Shown here: piece by piece, positions 45,375 through 54,418 of the stretch | Layout of the letters: each line of letters opens with the position of its first letter | Position numbering within the stretch: the stretch's first letter is position 1 | DNA from: Clostridiales bacterium | GTDB lineage: Bacteria > Bacillota > Clostridia > Caldicoprobacterales > DTU083 | Length of the DNA stretch: 57,913 nt | NCBI GenBank assembly: GCA_012838915.1 | Contig: DUOI01000115.1 | Span: 1 to 57,913, forward strand | Direction of reading: 5' to 3' | Notes under the pieces: model-generated | Told to the model about the DNA's origin: nothing | Database searches by the model: none | What the model saw: the letters and a program-made list of their open reading frames with translations, nothing else | Position numbers and translations under genes: made by a program

Positions 45375-47765
45375 TTACCTGAGCTTGGCACCTAATTCCT
45401 TTTCCAGCAAGTCAATAATTCTTTGATGAGCTTTATTGACTTCCTCATCCTTCAGGGTACGATCATCGGCTCTATATGACAGGGAATAAGCCATGCTTTT
45501 GTGACCCTCAGGAATTTGACTGCCTTCGTAAATATCAAACAGGGTCACTTTCTCCAGAATGCTTCCGCCGCCCTTTTTTATCAGCTCTGCAATTTCAGCA
45601 GCCTGTACATTCTTCTCCACGATGAAAGCCAGATCTCTGGTCACAGCAGGGTATCGGGGCAAAGCCTGATATTGCCTGTCGGTATTCGCCTGGTCCAGCA
45701 TGGCTTGCAAATTTAATTCGCCCAGAACCGTCCCGGCATCTGTTTCATAGTTTTCCGCTGTTTTAGGATGTATCTGGCCTATCAGGCCTATGGCTTTACC
45801 GTCCATCAGCAGCTCTGCTGTTCTTCCGGGATGGAGAGCCGGATGCCTGGCAGGCTGGAAAGTGAGCTTGTCCTCCAACCCCAAAAGTGAAGCCAATACT
45901 TCCACCTTGCCCTTCAAAGTGTAGAAGTCCACATTTTCTCCGTACTCTCCCATGGCCAGAGTCAGCATTTCGTCAGGAAGATCGGTCAGCGGCAAAGCCT
46001 TGGGGATAAATATGGGATTGATCTCAAAAATACTGCAATTTTCTATCCGGCGGTTATAATTATGGGACAGAACCTCCAGCATAGAAGGCAGCATGGTGGT
46101 TCGCATGATGCTTTGATCTTCTCCCAGGGGATTGGCTATCCTGACAACAGGGGGATAATCAGCAGCACCAATCCCAATTTTTTGATAGATATGGGGACTG
46201 GTAAAAGAATAGGTAATGGCTTCATGCATGCCCATGCCGGTTAAAGCCGTCTTGATCGAAAATATCAGCTTTTGTTTTCTGGTCCGGGCTCCTTTAGAAG
46301 CCGAGCCTTCCATCAATGTCAGTGGGATTCGGTCATACCCATAGATACGAGCCACTTCCTCAGCCAAATCCGCCATACCCTCTATATCATTGCGATATGT
46401 AGGAATAATGGCTGTCATGTATTCACCGTCAACTGAGATTTCCAGACCCAAAGCGGTAAGTATCCCGGAAATCTGTTCTGCCGTTAGATTCAAGGCAAGC
46501 AATTTATTGATCTGCTCCCACTGAATCGTCAGCTTTCTCTTTTCAGTAGAAGCTCCCAGCACATCAAGCCGGCCTTCCACCAGGGTGCCGGCACCCAGCT
46601 CCTGAACCAATTGAGCGGCACGATCAACAGCAGTAAGAGCCATATTTATATCCAGACCCTTTTCAAAACGGCTGGAAGATTCACTCCTCAAGCCCAGCTT
46701 TTTGGAGGTCATGCGCACACTGGCACCGTCGAACAGGGCACTTTCAAACACAATCTGCTTGGTTTCCCCGGTTATTTCCGAATTGGCACCGCCCATTATA
46801 CCTGCCAGGGCAATTGGCCTACCGGTATCTGCTATTACCAGCATGTCAGGTGTCAGATTTCTTTGCTTGTCATCCAAAGTAACCAGGGTCTCACCCGGCC
46901 GGGCATTTCGCACTATGATTTTTCTGCCCTCCACCCTGTCCAGGTCAAAGGCATGCATGGGCTGCCCCAGTTCCAGCATGACATAGTTGGTAATATCCAC
47001 AATATTGTTAATGGGACGCACTCCGGCTGCGGCCAGATGGCGGCGCATCCAGCGAGGCGATGGCTGGATTTTGATGTCCTTTACCACTCTTGCCAAATAT
47101 CTGGGGCAAAGGTCCGGGTTTTCCACTTCTACCTGCAATTCATTCTCTATGCTGCCTACACCCGGTGATAAAACAATCTCCGGCATGGACCATGATTTCC
47201 CGGTTGCCGCTGCAATCTCCCTGGCCATACCCACTACACTGAGGCAGTCCGGACGATTTGAGGTGATTTCAAAATCAATGACCTCTCCCCCCAAATCAAG
47301 AGCTTCCTTTATATCCATGCCAGGGGGATAGTACTCCTGCAGAATCAGAATTCCGTCTGTTTCCGCCCCGGGATAATCGCTGTCCTTCAGCTCCAGCTCT
47401 TCCCCGGAGCACAACATCCCCTGGGACTCCACGCCCCGGAGCTTTCCCCGCTTTATAGTTATACCTCCCGGCAATTTGGAGCCGTGCAGGGCAACGGGCA
47501 CAAGCTGACCTGCAGCAACATTGCCGGCACCTGTAACAACCTGGATGGTTTCCGTTCCCACATCCACTTTGCATACCAGCAGCTTGTCCGCATTGGAGTG
47601 AGGCTCCACCGAGAGAATTTTACCGACAACCACATTGGAGATACCCTCCCGAAGAGTGATCACTTCCTCTGCATTTGAACCTGTCATGGTTAACTTATCA
47701 GCCAGTTCTTTGCTGCTCATATCTACTTCAACGTATTTCTTAACCCAATTTATCGGCAGTAACAT
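45375..47765 (-). CDS. pheT: phenylalanyl-tRNA synthetase beta subunit
   Basis: 796 aa. Domains in order: B1/EMAP-like tRNA-binding domain (about 40-150), B3/B4 editing domain, B5 DNA-binding-like domain, catalytic-like core with GEDQSIMRTTMLPSML, and the C-terminal ferredoxin-fold anticodon-binding domain. Forms the alpha2-beta2 enzyme with PheS. 12 nt after pheS. Confidence 0.97.
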   Translation of the reverse strand: MLLPINWVKKYVEVDMSSKELADKLTMTGSNAEEVITLREGISNVVVGKILSVEPHSNADKLLVCKVDVGTETIQVVTGAGNVAAGQLVPVALHGSKLPGGITIKRGKLRGVESQGMLCSGEELELKDSDYPGAETDGILILQEYYPPGMDIKEALDLGGEVIDFEITSNRPDCLSVVGMAREIAAATGKSWSMPEIVLSPGVGSIENELQVEVENPDLCPRYLARVVKDIKIQPSPRWMRRHLAAAGVRPINNIVDITNYVMLELGQPMHAFDLDRVEGRKIIVRNARPGETLVTLDDKQRNLTPDMLVIADTGRPIALAGIMGGANSEITGETKQIVFESALFDGASVRMTSKKLGLRSESSSRFEKGLDINMALTAVDRAAQLVQELGAGTLVEGRLDVLGASTEKRKLTIQWEQINKLLALNLTAEQISGILTALGLEISVDGEYMTAIIPTYRNDIEGMADLAEEVARIYGYDRIPLTLMEGSASKGARTRKQKLIFSIKTALTGMGMHEAITYSFTSPHIYQKIGIGAADYPPVVRIANPLGEDQSIMRTTMLPSMLEVLSHNYNRRIENCSIFEINPIFIPKALPLTDLPDEMLTLAMGEYGENVDFYTLKGKVEVLASLLGLEDKLTFQPARHPALHPGRTAELLMDGKAIGLIGQIHPKTAENYETDAGTVLGELNLQAMLDQANTDRQYQALPRYPAVTRDLAFIVEKNVQAAEIAELIKKGGGSILEKVTLFDIYEGSQIPEGHKSMAYSLSYRADDRTLKDEEVNKAHQRIIDLLEKELGAKLR

Positions 47766-47777
47766 CTTAATTTCCTC

Positions 47778-48821
47778 CTAAAACTGTTTAAGGAACCGGA
47801 TATCGTTCTCAAACAACAGGCGGATATCGTCAATTCCATATTTCAGATTGGTGATTCGATCAAGGCCCATGCCAAAGGCGAAGCCGCTGTATACTTTCGG
47901 GTCAATACCACAGTACTCAAGGACTTTGGGATGCACCATGCCCGCCCCCAGTATTTCTATCCAGCCGGTATGGGAACATACCCGGCAGCCTTCGCCGCGG
48001 CAGATGGCGCAGGATACGTCCACTTCAGCGCTGGGCTCAGTAAAGGGGAAATGATGAGGCCTGAACTTGGTTTTTGTTTCCTGCCCGAAAACCTGCTTGG
48101 CAAAGACATCCAGTACCCCTTTCAAATCACCCATGGTAATATTTTTATCCACCACCAGACCTTCAATCTGATGAAATATCGGCGAATGGGTTGCGTCCAC
48201 CGCATCCGAGCGGTATACCCTTCCGGGACAGATGATTTTAATCGGAGGCTTTTGCTTCAGCATAGTTCTGATTTGGACCGGAGAGGTATGGGTACGCAGC
48301 AGGATATTATCATTTATGTAAAAGGTATCCTGTACATCCCGGGCGGGATGGTTCTGAGGAATATTCAGGGCTTCAAAGTTGTAACTGTCCCATTCGATTT
48401 CCGGACCTTCCGCTATATCAAAGCCCATCCCCAGAAAGATCTCCTCCAGTTCATTCAACATCTTGGTTAAGGGGTGCAACTTGCCCAAATCAGGCTGTTT
48501 ACCGGGTATGGTTACATCAATGGTTTCCTCTTCCAGACGTTTTTCCAAAGCCGCCTCTTTCAACTCGACTGTTTTCTTACCTAATGCCTTTTCCAAGGCG
48601 GTGCGAATTTCGTTGGCCAATTGGCCGATTACCGGCCTTTCCTGCGGCGGAAGGCTGCCCATTCCCCGCAGAACCAGGGTCAACTCTCCCTTCTTGCCTA
48701 ATGTTTTCACGCGGAATTCTTCCAGCTGGTCAAGGTCATGCAGGGCCTCCATGGCTTCCATGGCCTTTTTCTTTATTTGCTCCAACTTTTCCCTCACTGC
48801 TTTTAACATCTCCTTTCGCAT
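47778..48821 (-). CDS. pheS: phenylalanyl-tRNA synthetase alpha subunit
   Basis: 347 aa. N-terminal coiled coil then class II core with [34 protein letters not shown] and [10 protein letters not shown] motif 3. The start is uncertain: ATG 48821 has no clear ribosome binding site, while AAAGGAG at about 48810 points to the GTG at 48797, where homologues usually begin. A T-box leader lies upstream. Confidence 0.96.
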   Translation of the reverse strand: MRKEMLKAVREKLEQIKKKAMEAMEALHDLDQLEEFRVKTLGKKGELTLVLRGMGSLPPQERPVIGQLANEIRTALEKALGKKTVELKEAALEKRLEEETIDVTIPGKQPDLGKLHPLTKMLNELEEIFLGMGFDIAEGPEIEWDSYNFEALNIPQNHPARDVQDTFYINDNILLRTHTSPVQIRTMLKQKPPIKIICPGRVYRSDAVDATHSPIFHQIEGLVVDKNITMGDLKGVLDVFAKQVFGQETKTKFRPHHFPFTEPSAEVDVSCAICRGEGCRVCSHTGWIEILGAGMVHPKVLEYCGIDPKVYSGFAFGMGLDRITNLKYGIDDIRLLFENDIRFLKQF

Positions 48822-48857
48822 CTCAGCGCTTCATCATATGTAGGATACCTTATCATA

Positions 48858-49100
48858 TAAAAAGCCTCCACCCCAGTGAACATATGGGACGAAGGCTGTT
48901 AACCACGTGGTACCACCCAATTTCATTTCCAATGAAACCTTGTTAGTTTTAACGAACAAATGCCCGGCAGAACCTACTCTATTTCAGAACTGCGGCTCGG
49001 GAGCGAACCATCGATTCCTGATTCAGCGGAATGCTTGCAGCCTATGGCATTCCTTCTCTGGCAAAATCCCGGGGAATCCACTTTTCTCCGTCCTAGCCTT
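48858..49100 (-). promoter_or_regulatory. T-box riboswitch of pheST
   Basis: Stem I begins near GGACGGAG (49085-49094) with AG-bulge sequence AGAGAAGGAATGCC. The specifier codon is UUC (49989 excluded; it lies at 48989-48987 on the minus strand), in GCAGTTCTGAAA, matching phenylalanine. The T-box motif GGTGGTACCACG is at 48906-48917. The terminator stem AGCCTTCGTCCC / GGGGTGGAGGCT with a T run is at 48858-48898. Uncharged tRNA-Phe favours the antiterminator and turns pheST on. Confidence 0.93.
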
Positions 49101-49235
49101 TACCTCTGTTTATTTTAACATAATCAATTGCCTGTACATAATATACGCTGTTACGGAACCTGTGGTTTCAAAGATCCTCCAAAAAAATTCGGACACCATG
49201 GGGACCAGACTCCTTTACAGTGTATTTTCACATTG

Positions 49236-49264
49236 ATTATAGCATAGGTAAAATACCTGTTCAA
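49236..49264 (-). promoter_or_regulatory. sigma-A promoter of the pheST transcript
   Basis: TTGAAC, 17-nt spacer, perfect TATAAT on the minus strand. It lies just after the trmH stop and before the T-box, so pheST has its own promoter. Confidence 0.8.
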
Positions 49265-49268
49265 GGCA

Positions 49269-50099
49269 CTACCTGTCCATTTTCCAACGTTTACGGGAGA
49301 TTTCATAAATCAGAATTCCGGCCGCTACCGAGGCATTCAAAGATTCTGCCCCGCCCATCATGGGGATCCTAATCAGGCTGTGAGCACTGACCCTTGCTTC
49401 TTCGCTGACTCCATGGGACTCGCTTCCGATAACCAAGGCCGTTTTGTCATAGCCGCCCCGCCATGTAAATACATCGGCGCCGCCAAGATCACTTACGGCG
49501 ATATGGTAGCCTGCCCGGTTGATGATTTCCAGTAAATTTTCTGCCTTGGTTTCCCGGTAGATGGGAACCCGCAGGATCGAACCCATGGTGGAGCGAACCG
49601 CTTTTGGATTATAAGGATCTACACAATCGTTTATTAAGACGACGCCGTCTCCGCCTGCAGCATCTACGGTTCGGATGATGGTACCCAAATTGCCAGGATC
49701 CTTTATTGCATCCAATATTACCAGAAAGCATATATTTTGTCCAACAGCCTGCTGTAAATCATACTTTTTTTGCCTGACTACCGCTAACACTCCCTGAGGA
49801 GATTGGGTATCGGATAATTGTTTAAAAATTTGCTCCTTTACCCTGAAACATTGGATGCCCGGATTCACAGCCTGTAATACAGGATAATGGTTATAAGTTT
49901 CGGAAAACACAATCATGTCCAAAGTGGAATCGGATACCAGCGCCTCCAAAACTGTTTTCTCGCCCTCTACTATATATTGGCCATGCACTTCCCTATATTT
50001 TTTATAAAGCAGACTCTTAATATTTTTGATTGTGCTGTTGGAGGGACTGGTAATCACCTCCGGCATTCTTATTTCTTTATTTCCTCTTCGATCTTGCAT
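49269..50099 (-). CDS. SpoU/TrmH family RNA 2'-O-methyltransferase
   Basis: 276 aa. N-terminal substrate-binding domain (GQYIVEGEKTVLEAL) then the SPOUT domain with LDAIKDPGNLGTIIRT, GSILRVPIYR and SLNASVAAGILIYE motifs. Acts on rRNA or tRNA; the site is unknown. Start at 50099 has AGGAGA 7 nt upstream and overlaps trkA by 23 nt; homology suggests 50066 (MPEVI) is also possible, but it has no good ribosome binding site. Confidence 0.92.
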   Translation of the reverse strand: MQDRRGNKEIRMPEVITSPSNSTIKNIKSLLYKKYREVHGQYIVEGEKTVLEALVSDSTLDMIVFSETYNHYPVLQAVNPGIQCFRVKEQIFKQLSDTQSPQGVLAVVRQKKYDLQQAVGQNICFLVILDAIKDPGNLGTIIRTVDAAGGDGVVLINDCVDPYNPKAVRSTMGSILRVPIYRETKAENLLEIINRAGYHIAVSDLGGADVFTWRGGYDKTALVIGSESHGVSEEARVSAHSLIRIPMMGGAESLNASVAAGILIYEISRKRWKMDR

Positions 50100-50748
50100 T
50101 GGATTTCTCCTGGAATCTTTCTATGTCCTGAGTACTGCCCAAAACCACTAGTATATCCCCTCGTCGAATAACATCACCACCCGAAGGCGAAATATTGATC
50201 TTATCTCCCTGCTTGATAGCCAGTACGCTGACCCCATATTTCGCTCGGATGTCCAGATCCTTCAAGGACCGGTTTTCCCAAGCGTCTATGGCTGCCAGCT
50301 CTATCAACTGGTAACCAGGAGTCAGCTGAATGTAGTCCAGTATATTGGTGGATACAAGACTATATGCCACTCGCATGCCCATATCCCGTTCCGGGAAGAC
50401 CACCTTGTCCGCTCCGATTTTGTAAAGCAGTTTGGAGTGGAGTTCATTCTGTGCCTTGGCCAGGACATACTTAACTCCGGCTTCCTTGCATAAAAGCGTA
50501 ATCAAGATACTGGACTGAATGTCCTGCCCGATGGCCACCACTGCTACATCAAAATTGCGAACACCGATAGCCTTCAAGGTGTTTTCATCTGCTGCATCAA
50601 TCTGAACGGCGTGGGTGACCTTGTCGGATATATCTTGTACCCTTTCCTGGTCTTTATCAACTGCCAACACTTCATGACCCATATTGTACAAAGAGGTGGC
50701 TATGCTTTCTCCAAATTTCCCCATACCAAATATTACGAATTGCTTCAT
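50077..50748 (-). CDS. trkA: potassium channel regulatory subunit (KtrA/TrkA)
   Basis: 223 aa. Nucleotide-binding RCK_N domain with GMGKFGES (8-15) and acidic D36 after the second strand, then the RCK_C (TrkA_C) domain (about 135-215). Gates the TrkH/KtrB channel in response to ATP/ADP or cyclic di-AMP in Firmicutes. Directly after trkH (20-nt gap) and overlapping the trmH gene. Confidence 0.95.
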   Translation of the reverse strand: MKQFVIFGMGKFGESIATSLYNMGHEVLAVDKDQERVQDISDKVTHAVQIDAADENTLKAIGVRNFDVAVVAIGQDIQSSILITLLCKEAGVKYVLAKAQNELHSKLLYKIGADKVVFPERDMGMRVAYSLVSTNILDYIQLTPGYQLIELAAIDAWENRSLKDLDIRAKYGVSVLAIKQGDKINISPSGGDVIRRGDILVVLGSTQDIERFQEKSNARSKRK

Positions 50749-50768
50749 AGTATTTTTTTCTCCTTCTT

Positions 50769-52121
50769 CTATCCTACCAAAATGCGTTCCTCAGGATACC
50801 GGATATCATTGACTGAACGGGACTGCCTTCTGGCAAAGGCCAGTGTCAGGGAAAGGGGACCGACCCGACCCATGAACATAGTCAATGAAAGTATTATTTT
50901 ACTGATATCCTGCATTCCTCCTGTGTCCATGGAAGCCAATCCTACCGTACCCAATGCTGAAGCCGTCTGGAACAATATATCAATAAAGGGCACAAATTCC
51001 ATCAGGGAAAGTGCCATGGTTACGACAATCAACGCCAGTAAGGAGAATAATGCAATGGCTAATGCCCGCAGGGCTACAGAATGAGGTATACATTTTCTGA
51101 ATACAACTATGTCTCTCCGTCCCTTTACCACACTCCAAGCCATCAACAGTATCAAACTAAAGGTTGTGGTTTTGATGCCTCCTCCTGTTGAAGCAGGTGA
51201 TGCACCTATAAACATGAGCAGAATGGTCATAAATTTTGAGGCACTGGTCAGCCCTGCAAGATTAATTGTATTCATTCCGGCTGTACGAGAGCTTACTGAT
51301 TGAAAAAACGCTGCCAATACCTTTTGATCAAAGGAAAGCCGAGCCATGGTATCCGAGTTATTGCATTCCACCAGGAGAAAAAAAAGAGCACCGCCAAAAA
51401 TCAGTACAAGGGACATTATGATAACAATCCTTGTATGTAATGACCATTTTCTGGGGTGAAAGCCATAACTGTTCAGATCCAGTATCACTGTAAAACCAAG
51501 TCCGCCCAAGGTAATCAGCCCCATTATTACAAGATTTATTATATAATCCCCCGTAAACTCTGTCAGGCCGGAATAATAGCCCATTAAATCAAAACCGGCA
51601 TTACAAAAGGCAGATATGGAATGGAAGACACTGTAGTAAATACCTGTGCCCCAGCCAAACAAGGGGATAAAACGAACAGCGAGCAGCAGGGCTCCTGCAC
51701 CTTCTATCAAGAAGGTTACCACTAAAATATATTTGGTCAGGCGGACTACGCCTTCCAGCTTGTATTGGTTAAGGGCTTCCTGCATAATCAGTCGTTCTCT
51801 CAGAGTGATCTTTTTCCCCAACAAAAAAAAGATCAGCGTACTCATGGTCATCAAGCCCAGTGCTCCTATCTGAATCAGGCATATAAGCGTAACCTGGCCA
51901 AACAAAGTTAATTGAGTTCCCGTATCAACTACCACCAGGCCGGTAACACAAACTGCCGATGTGGCTGTAAACAAGGCATCAGTAAGGCCCATGCTGCGCC
52001 CGTCTGCAGATGCAGCCGGTAAAGACAGAAGAACTGTCCCCACTAGAATAATCAGCAGGAAACTTAATGCCAGCACTCTTACTGGTGATATATAAATTGC
52101 GCTTCTTTTATACATTTTCAA
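50769..52121 (-). CDS. trkH: potassium uptake channel subunit (KtrB/TrkH)
   Basis: 450 aa from the TTG at 52121, where GAGG lies at a normal distance; ATG 52115 is an alternative. Four repeated membrane-pore-membrane units with the selectivity-filter Gly residues in AVCVTGLVV, FCNAGFDLM, RTAGMNT and ALGTVGLASMD. Forms the K+ pore with TrkA. The VGTVLL codons in the first helix contain GGGGACAGTTCT, part of the RAYT-type repeat, but this helix is naturally conserved. Confidence 0.94.
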   Translation of the reverse strand: MKMYKRSAIYISPVRVLALSFLLIILVGTVLLSLPAASADGRSMGLTDALFTATSAVCVTGLVVVDTGTQLTLFGQVTLICLIQIGALGLMTMSTLIFFLLGKKITLRERLIMQEALNQYKLEGVVRLTKYILVVTFLIEGAGALLLAVRFIPLFGWGTGIYYSVFHSISAFCNAGFDLMGYYSGLTEFTGDYIINLVIMGLITLGGLGFTVILDLNSYGFHPRKWSLHTRIVIIMSLVLIFGGALFFLLVECNNSDTMARLSFDQKVLAAFFQSVSSRTAGMNTINLAGLTSASKFMTILLMFIGASPASTGGGIKTTTFSLILLMAWSVVKGRRDIVVFRKCIPHSVALRALAIALFSLLALIVVTMALSLMEFVPFIDILFQTASALGTVGLASMDTGGMQDISKIILSLTMFMGRVGPLSLTLAFARRQSRSVNDIRYPEERILVG

Positions 52122-52235
52122 AAGGAGGACCTCGCTTACATCAGGTATAGTATGGCATGCTCTACATTCTAATATAACAAATAACAAGGAAATAAAAAGT
52201 GTATTTGCGAATAGTTCTTTTTAAGCAGACGTCAA

Positions 52236-52266
52236 AACGGCATAGCTCCGTCTCAACTATGCCGTT
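52236..52266 (-). terminator. terminator of the bacterioferritin gene
   Basis: Ten-base-pair stem AACGGCATAG / CTATGCCGTT with an 11-nt loop, followed by TTTTG on the minus strand. Separates bfr from trkH. Confidence 0.8.
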
Positions 52267-52343
52267 ATTAAAGAATACCTTGCTTCTCCTATGTACTCTG
52301 TATGCGTAAGCATTATTCGGTTGGCTTATTCCTTGGAGTATTT

Positions 52344-52808
52344 TTAAACTTGTGTGGTCAGGAACATAGGCAGAGTCATTTGCTCGATCTGATCCTGTAA
52401 TTCCTCAATGCTGTCCATATGCTCGTCTTCATCATTCAGGATTTCCTGTAAAAAGTCGCGGGTGGCATGGTCCTTAAGTTCCCCTGCCAGGGCAATTGCC
52501 TCATTGTATGCTTTAATAGCACCTTCTTCAGCCTGTCGATCATATTCAAGCTGCTTGGCAACATCGCTTCCTATATGGATTTTGTTAAGAGTGTCCACTT
52601 TCGGGATTCCTTCCAGAAAGAGTATCCGTTCAATCAGTTTTTCAGCATGCTTCATTTCCTGTATAGACCGCTTCTCAAAATGCTCATGCAGTTTTTTATA
52701 ACCCCAGTCGGAGCACATCTCTGCATGGACAATATACTGGTTGATAGCGGTTAATTCGTCAGCAAGCAGCGCATTCAGTGCATCAATAAGTTTAACATTT
52801 CCCTTCAT
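52344..52808 (-). CDS. bfr: bacterioferritin
   Basis: 154 aa, ferritin-like four-helix protein. Iron-site residues E18, E51, H54, E94, E127 and H130 and the haem ligand M52 are all at their E. coli Bfr positions. Stores iron and detoxifies Fe2+/peroxide. The gene stands alone between two terminators, inserted in the translation-gene block between rplT and trkHA. ATG with AAAGGAGC upstream. Confidence 0.95.
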   Translation of the reverse strand: MKGNVKLIDALNALLADELTAINQYIVHAEMCSDWGYKKLHEHFEKRSIQEMKHAEKLIERILFLEGIPKVDTLNKIHIGSDVAKQLEYDRQAEEGAIKAYNEAIALAGELKDHATRDFLQEILNDEDEHMDSIEELQDQIEQMTLPMFLTTQV

Positions 52809-52957
52809 TATAAATTGCTCCTTTCCACTTAATATATTGTCTTTAGTTTAACATTAATTTAGAGCATTTTCAAGAAAATGGACATATATTTTAATATTGG
52901 AATCCATAAATACAAAAATTGCAGGAATATATGAAGTGTATATAGGCCAAAAACCGT

Positions 52958-52980
52958 GAAAGCCTGCAAAGCAGGCTTTC
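52958..52980 (-). terminator. terminator after rplT
   Basis: Ten-base-pair stem GAAAGCCTGC / GCAGGCTTTC with a 3-nt loop; TTTTT follows after a few bases on the minus strand. Ends the infC-rpmI-rplT transcript. Confidence 0.8.
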
Positions 52981-52985
52981 ATGTA

Positions 52986-53345
52986 TTAAGCATTTAGTTT
53001 TTCCTTGGCAATGCCTACCAGCTGCGCAAAACCGGCTGCATCGTTTACCGCCATGTCGGCCAGGATCTTTCTGTCTACCTGTATATCAGCTTTCTTAAGA
53101 CCGTTGATGAATCTGCTGTAGCTCAACCCGTTTTGGCGCGCTGCAGCATTGATTCTTGCAATCCACAGCTTTCTGAAATCTCTCTTTCTCAGCTTTCTTC
53201 CTGTATATGCATATGCCAGGGCTCTGATAACAGCCTGGTTGGCTGGACGGAAATGTTTACCGCTTGCGCCGTAATAGCCCTTGGCAAGCTTTAATATCTT
53301 CTTATGCTTCTTCCTGGCATTGACTGCCTTTTTTACTCTTGCCAC
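52986..53345 (-). CDS. rplT: 50S ribosomal protein L20
   Basis: 119 aa, full length. Typical [26 protein letters not shown]-terminal arm (read here in parts) and [19 protein letters not shown] start with GGAGGT 8 nt upstream. Assembly protein of the large subunit and, in Bacillus, repressor of this operon through its leader. Confidence 0.97.
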   Translation of the reverse strand: MARVKKAVNARKKHKKILKLAKGYYGASGKHFRPANQAVIRALAYAYTGRKLRKRDFRKLWIARINAAARQNGLSYSRFINGLKKADIQVDRKILADMAVNDAAGFAQLVGIAKEKLNA

Positions 53346-53366
53346 TTCCGATAACCTCCTCCTGAA

Positions 53367-53564
53367 TTATTTATAGGGAATCAAATTCCTGATATTCTTT
53401 TCTTCCTGAGCTGCAATATATGTGCCTTTTCGAAGATTTCTCTTTCTCTTTGAAGATTTTTTGGTCAGGATATGACTCTTATAGGCTTTTGCCCTTTTTA
53501 CCTTTCCGGATTTGGTCAAACGGAATCGCTTGGCCGCCCCGCGGTGGGTTTTCATTTTAGGCAT
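53367..53564 (-). CDS. rpmI: 50S ribosomal protein L35
   Basis: 65 aa, full length, with the [14 protein letters not shown] start and basic body typical of L35. ATG with GGGAGG upstream. Second gene of infC-rpmI-rplT. Confidence 0.97.
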   Translation of the reverse strand: MPKMKTHRGAAKRFRLTKSGKVKRAKAYKSHILTKKSSKRKRNLRKGTYIAAQEEKNIRNLIPYK

Positions 53565-53583
53565 GGTTGTTTCCTCCCTTCAG

Positions 53584-54096
53584 CTACTCTTTTGGTGCTA
53601 ATATCATAATCATACTTCTGCCTTCGAGTCTGGGTTTGCGCTCTATAACCATATCCGAAGTCAGAAATGTAATGAATTTCTCCATGACCTGAAAGCCAAT
53701 TTCCCGGTGGGCCATTTCCCGCCCCCGAAAACGTATGGTCACCTTTACCTTGTCGCCGGAACGCAGAAACTTATCTGCATGCTTTGCCTTCACACCCATA
53801 TCGTGCTCTTCAATGGACGCAGACAGTCGAACTTCCTTCACATCAATGGTACGTTGTTTCTTGCGCGCTTCCTTCTCTCTTTTGGCAATCTCAAACCTAT
53901 ATTTCCCGTAATCCATGATTTTGCATACGGGAGGATTGCCCTTCGGGGCGATTAACACAAGATCCAGTTGCTTTTGATCAGCAAGCTCCTGAGCCCTTTG
54001 GATGGGCAGGATGCCTAGTTGCTCTCCTCCACTGTCGATGACTCTGACTTCCCTGGCCCTGATTTGTTCATTAATGGAGAATTCCTTATTACTAAT
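53584..54096 (-). CDS. infC: translation initiation factor IF-3 (AUU start)
   Basis: 170 aa when read from an ATT codon at 54096, preceded by GGAGGTG about 8 nt upstream. The N-terminal domain then reads ISNKEFSINEQIRAREV, the expected IF-3 start; the first in-frame usual start codon is a GTG at 53958, which would remove 46 residues of the N-domain. C-terminal domain with KPRLEGRSMIMILAP. An AUU start is the known basis of IF-3 autoregulation, because IF-3 rejects non-canonical starts. Confidence 0.93.
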   Translation of the reverse strand: MSNKEFSINEQIRAREVRVIDSGGEQLGILPIQRAQELADQKQLDLVLIAPKGNPPVCKIMDYGKYRFEIAKREKEARKKQRTIDVKEVRLSASIEEHDMGVKAKHADKFLRSGDKVKVTIRFRGREMAHREIGFQVMEKFITFLTSDMVIERKPRLEGRSMIMILAPKE

Positions 54097-54129
54097 ATTT
54101 GTTCACCTCCGGTATATTTGGCAGCCGGC

Positions 54130-54297
54130 TGCCCGGCTGATATAACTGTCCCCACTGATTTGCCTACTATTCTCATATAAAGAGAAAGGAGTGGGGAAAA
54201 TCTACCCACTCCAAAATATGCAACACAACATATCATTTGCTTAACCTTGCCTGGCCTTGGCCGGAAGGTGAGAAGTGGATAGCTTCTACTTGTTTCC
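54130..54297 (-). promoter_or_regulatory. L20-type autoregulatory leader of infC-rpmI-rplT
   Basis: About 200-nt leader between the promoter and infC. It contains the GAAGCTATCCACTTCTCACC stretch (plus 54264-54288) and a GGCCAAGGCC pairing, features I recall from Firmicute L20 leaders, then a terminator-like stem GGAGTGGG/CCCACTCC (54188-54212) with TTTCTCTTT. This fits L20-mediated premature termination as in B. subtilis. AACTGTCCCC at 54144-54153, a partial RAYT-type repeat, lies after the terminator stem. Confidence 0.75.
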
Positions 54298-54303
54298 GCA
54301 AAT

Positions 54304-54333
54304 AGGATAACACACAATGTTTCCATATGTCAA
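54304..54333 (-). promoter_or_regulatory. sigma-A promoter of infC-rpmI-rplT
   Basis: Perfect TTGACA, 18-nt spacer, TATCCT on the minus strand, about 200 nt before infC and 85 nt after the thrS stop. Confidence 0.7.
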
Positions 54334-54418
54334 CAAATTTTCTCATCTTGGGTCATCTTGGGGAGGATTCCGATGCTTTATTGTGCCCCAATCGCCTTTA
54401 TCAAGCAAAAATGAGTTT

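Noticed and set aside
52030-52041. GGGGACAGTTCT inside trkH as a possible repeat copy
   Set aside because: Only 12 bases match, and the encoded VGTVLL helix is naturally conserved in TrkH/KtrB, so chance is sufficient.
54144-54153. AACTGTCCCC in the infC leader as a full repeat copy
   Set aside because: Only 10 bases match and flanks differ; at most a degenerate remnant.
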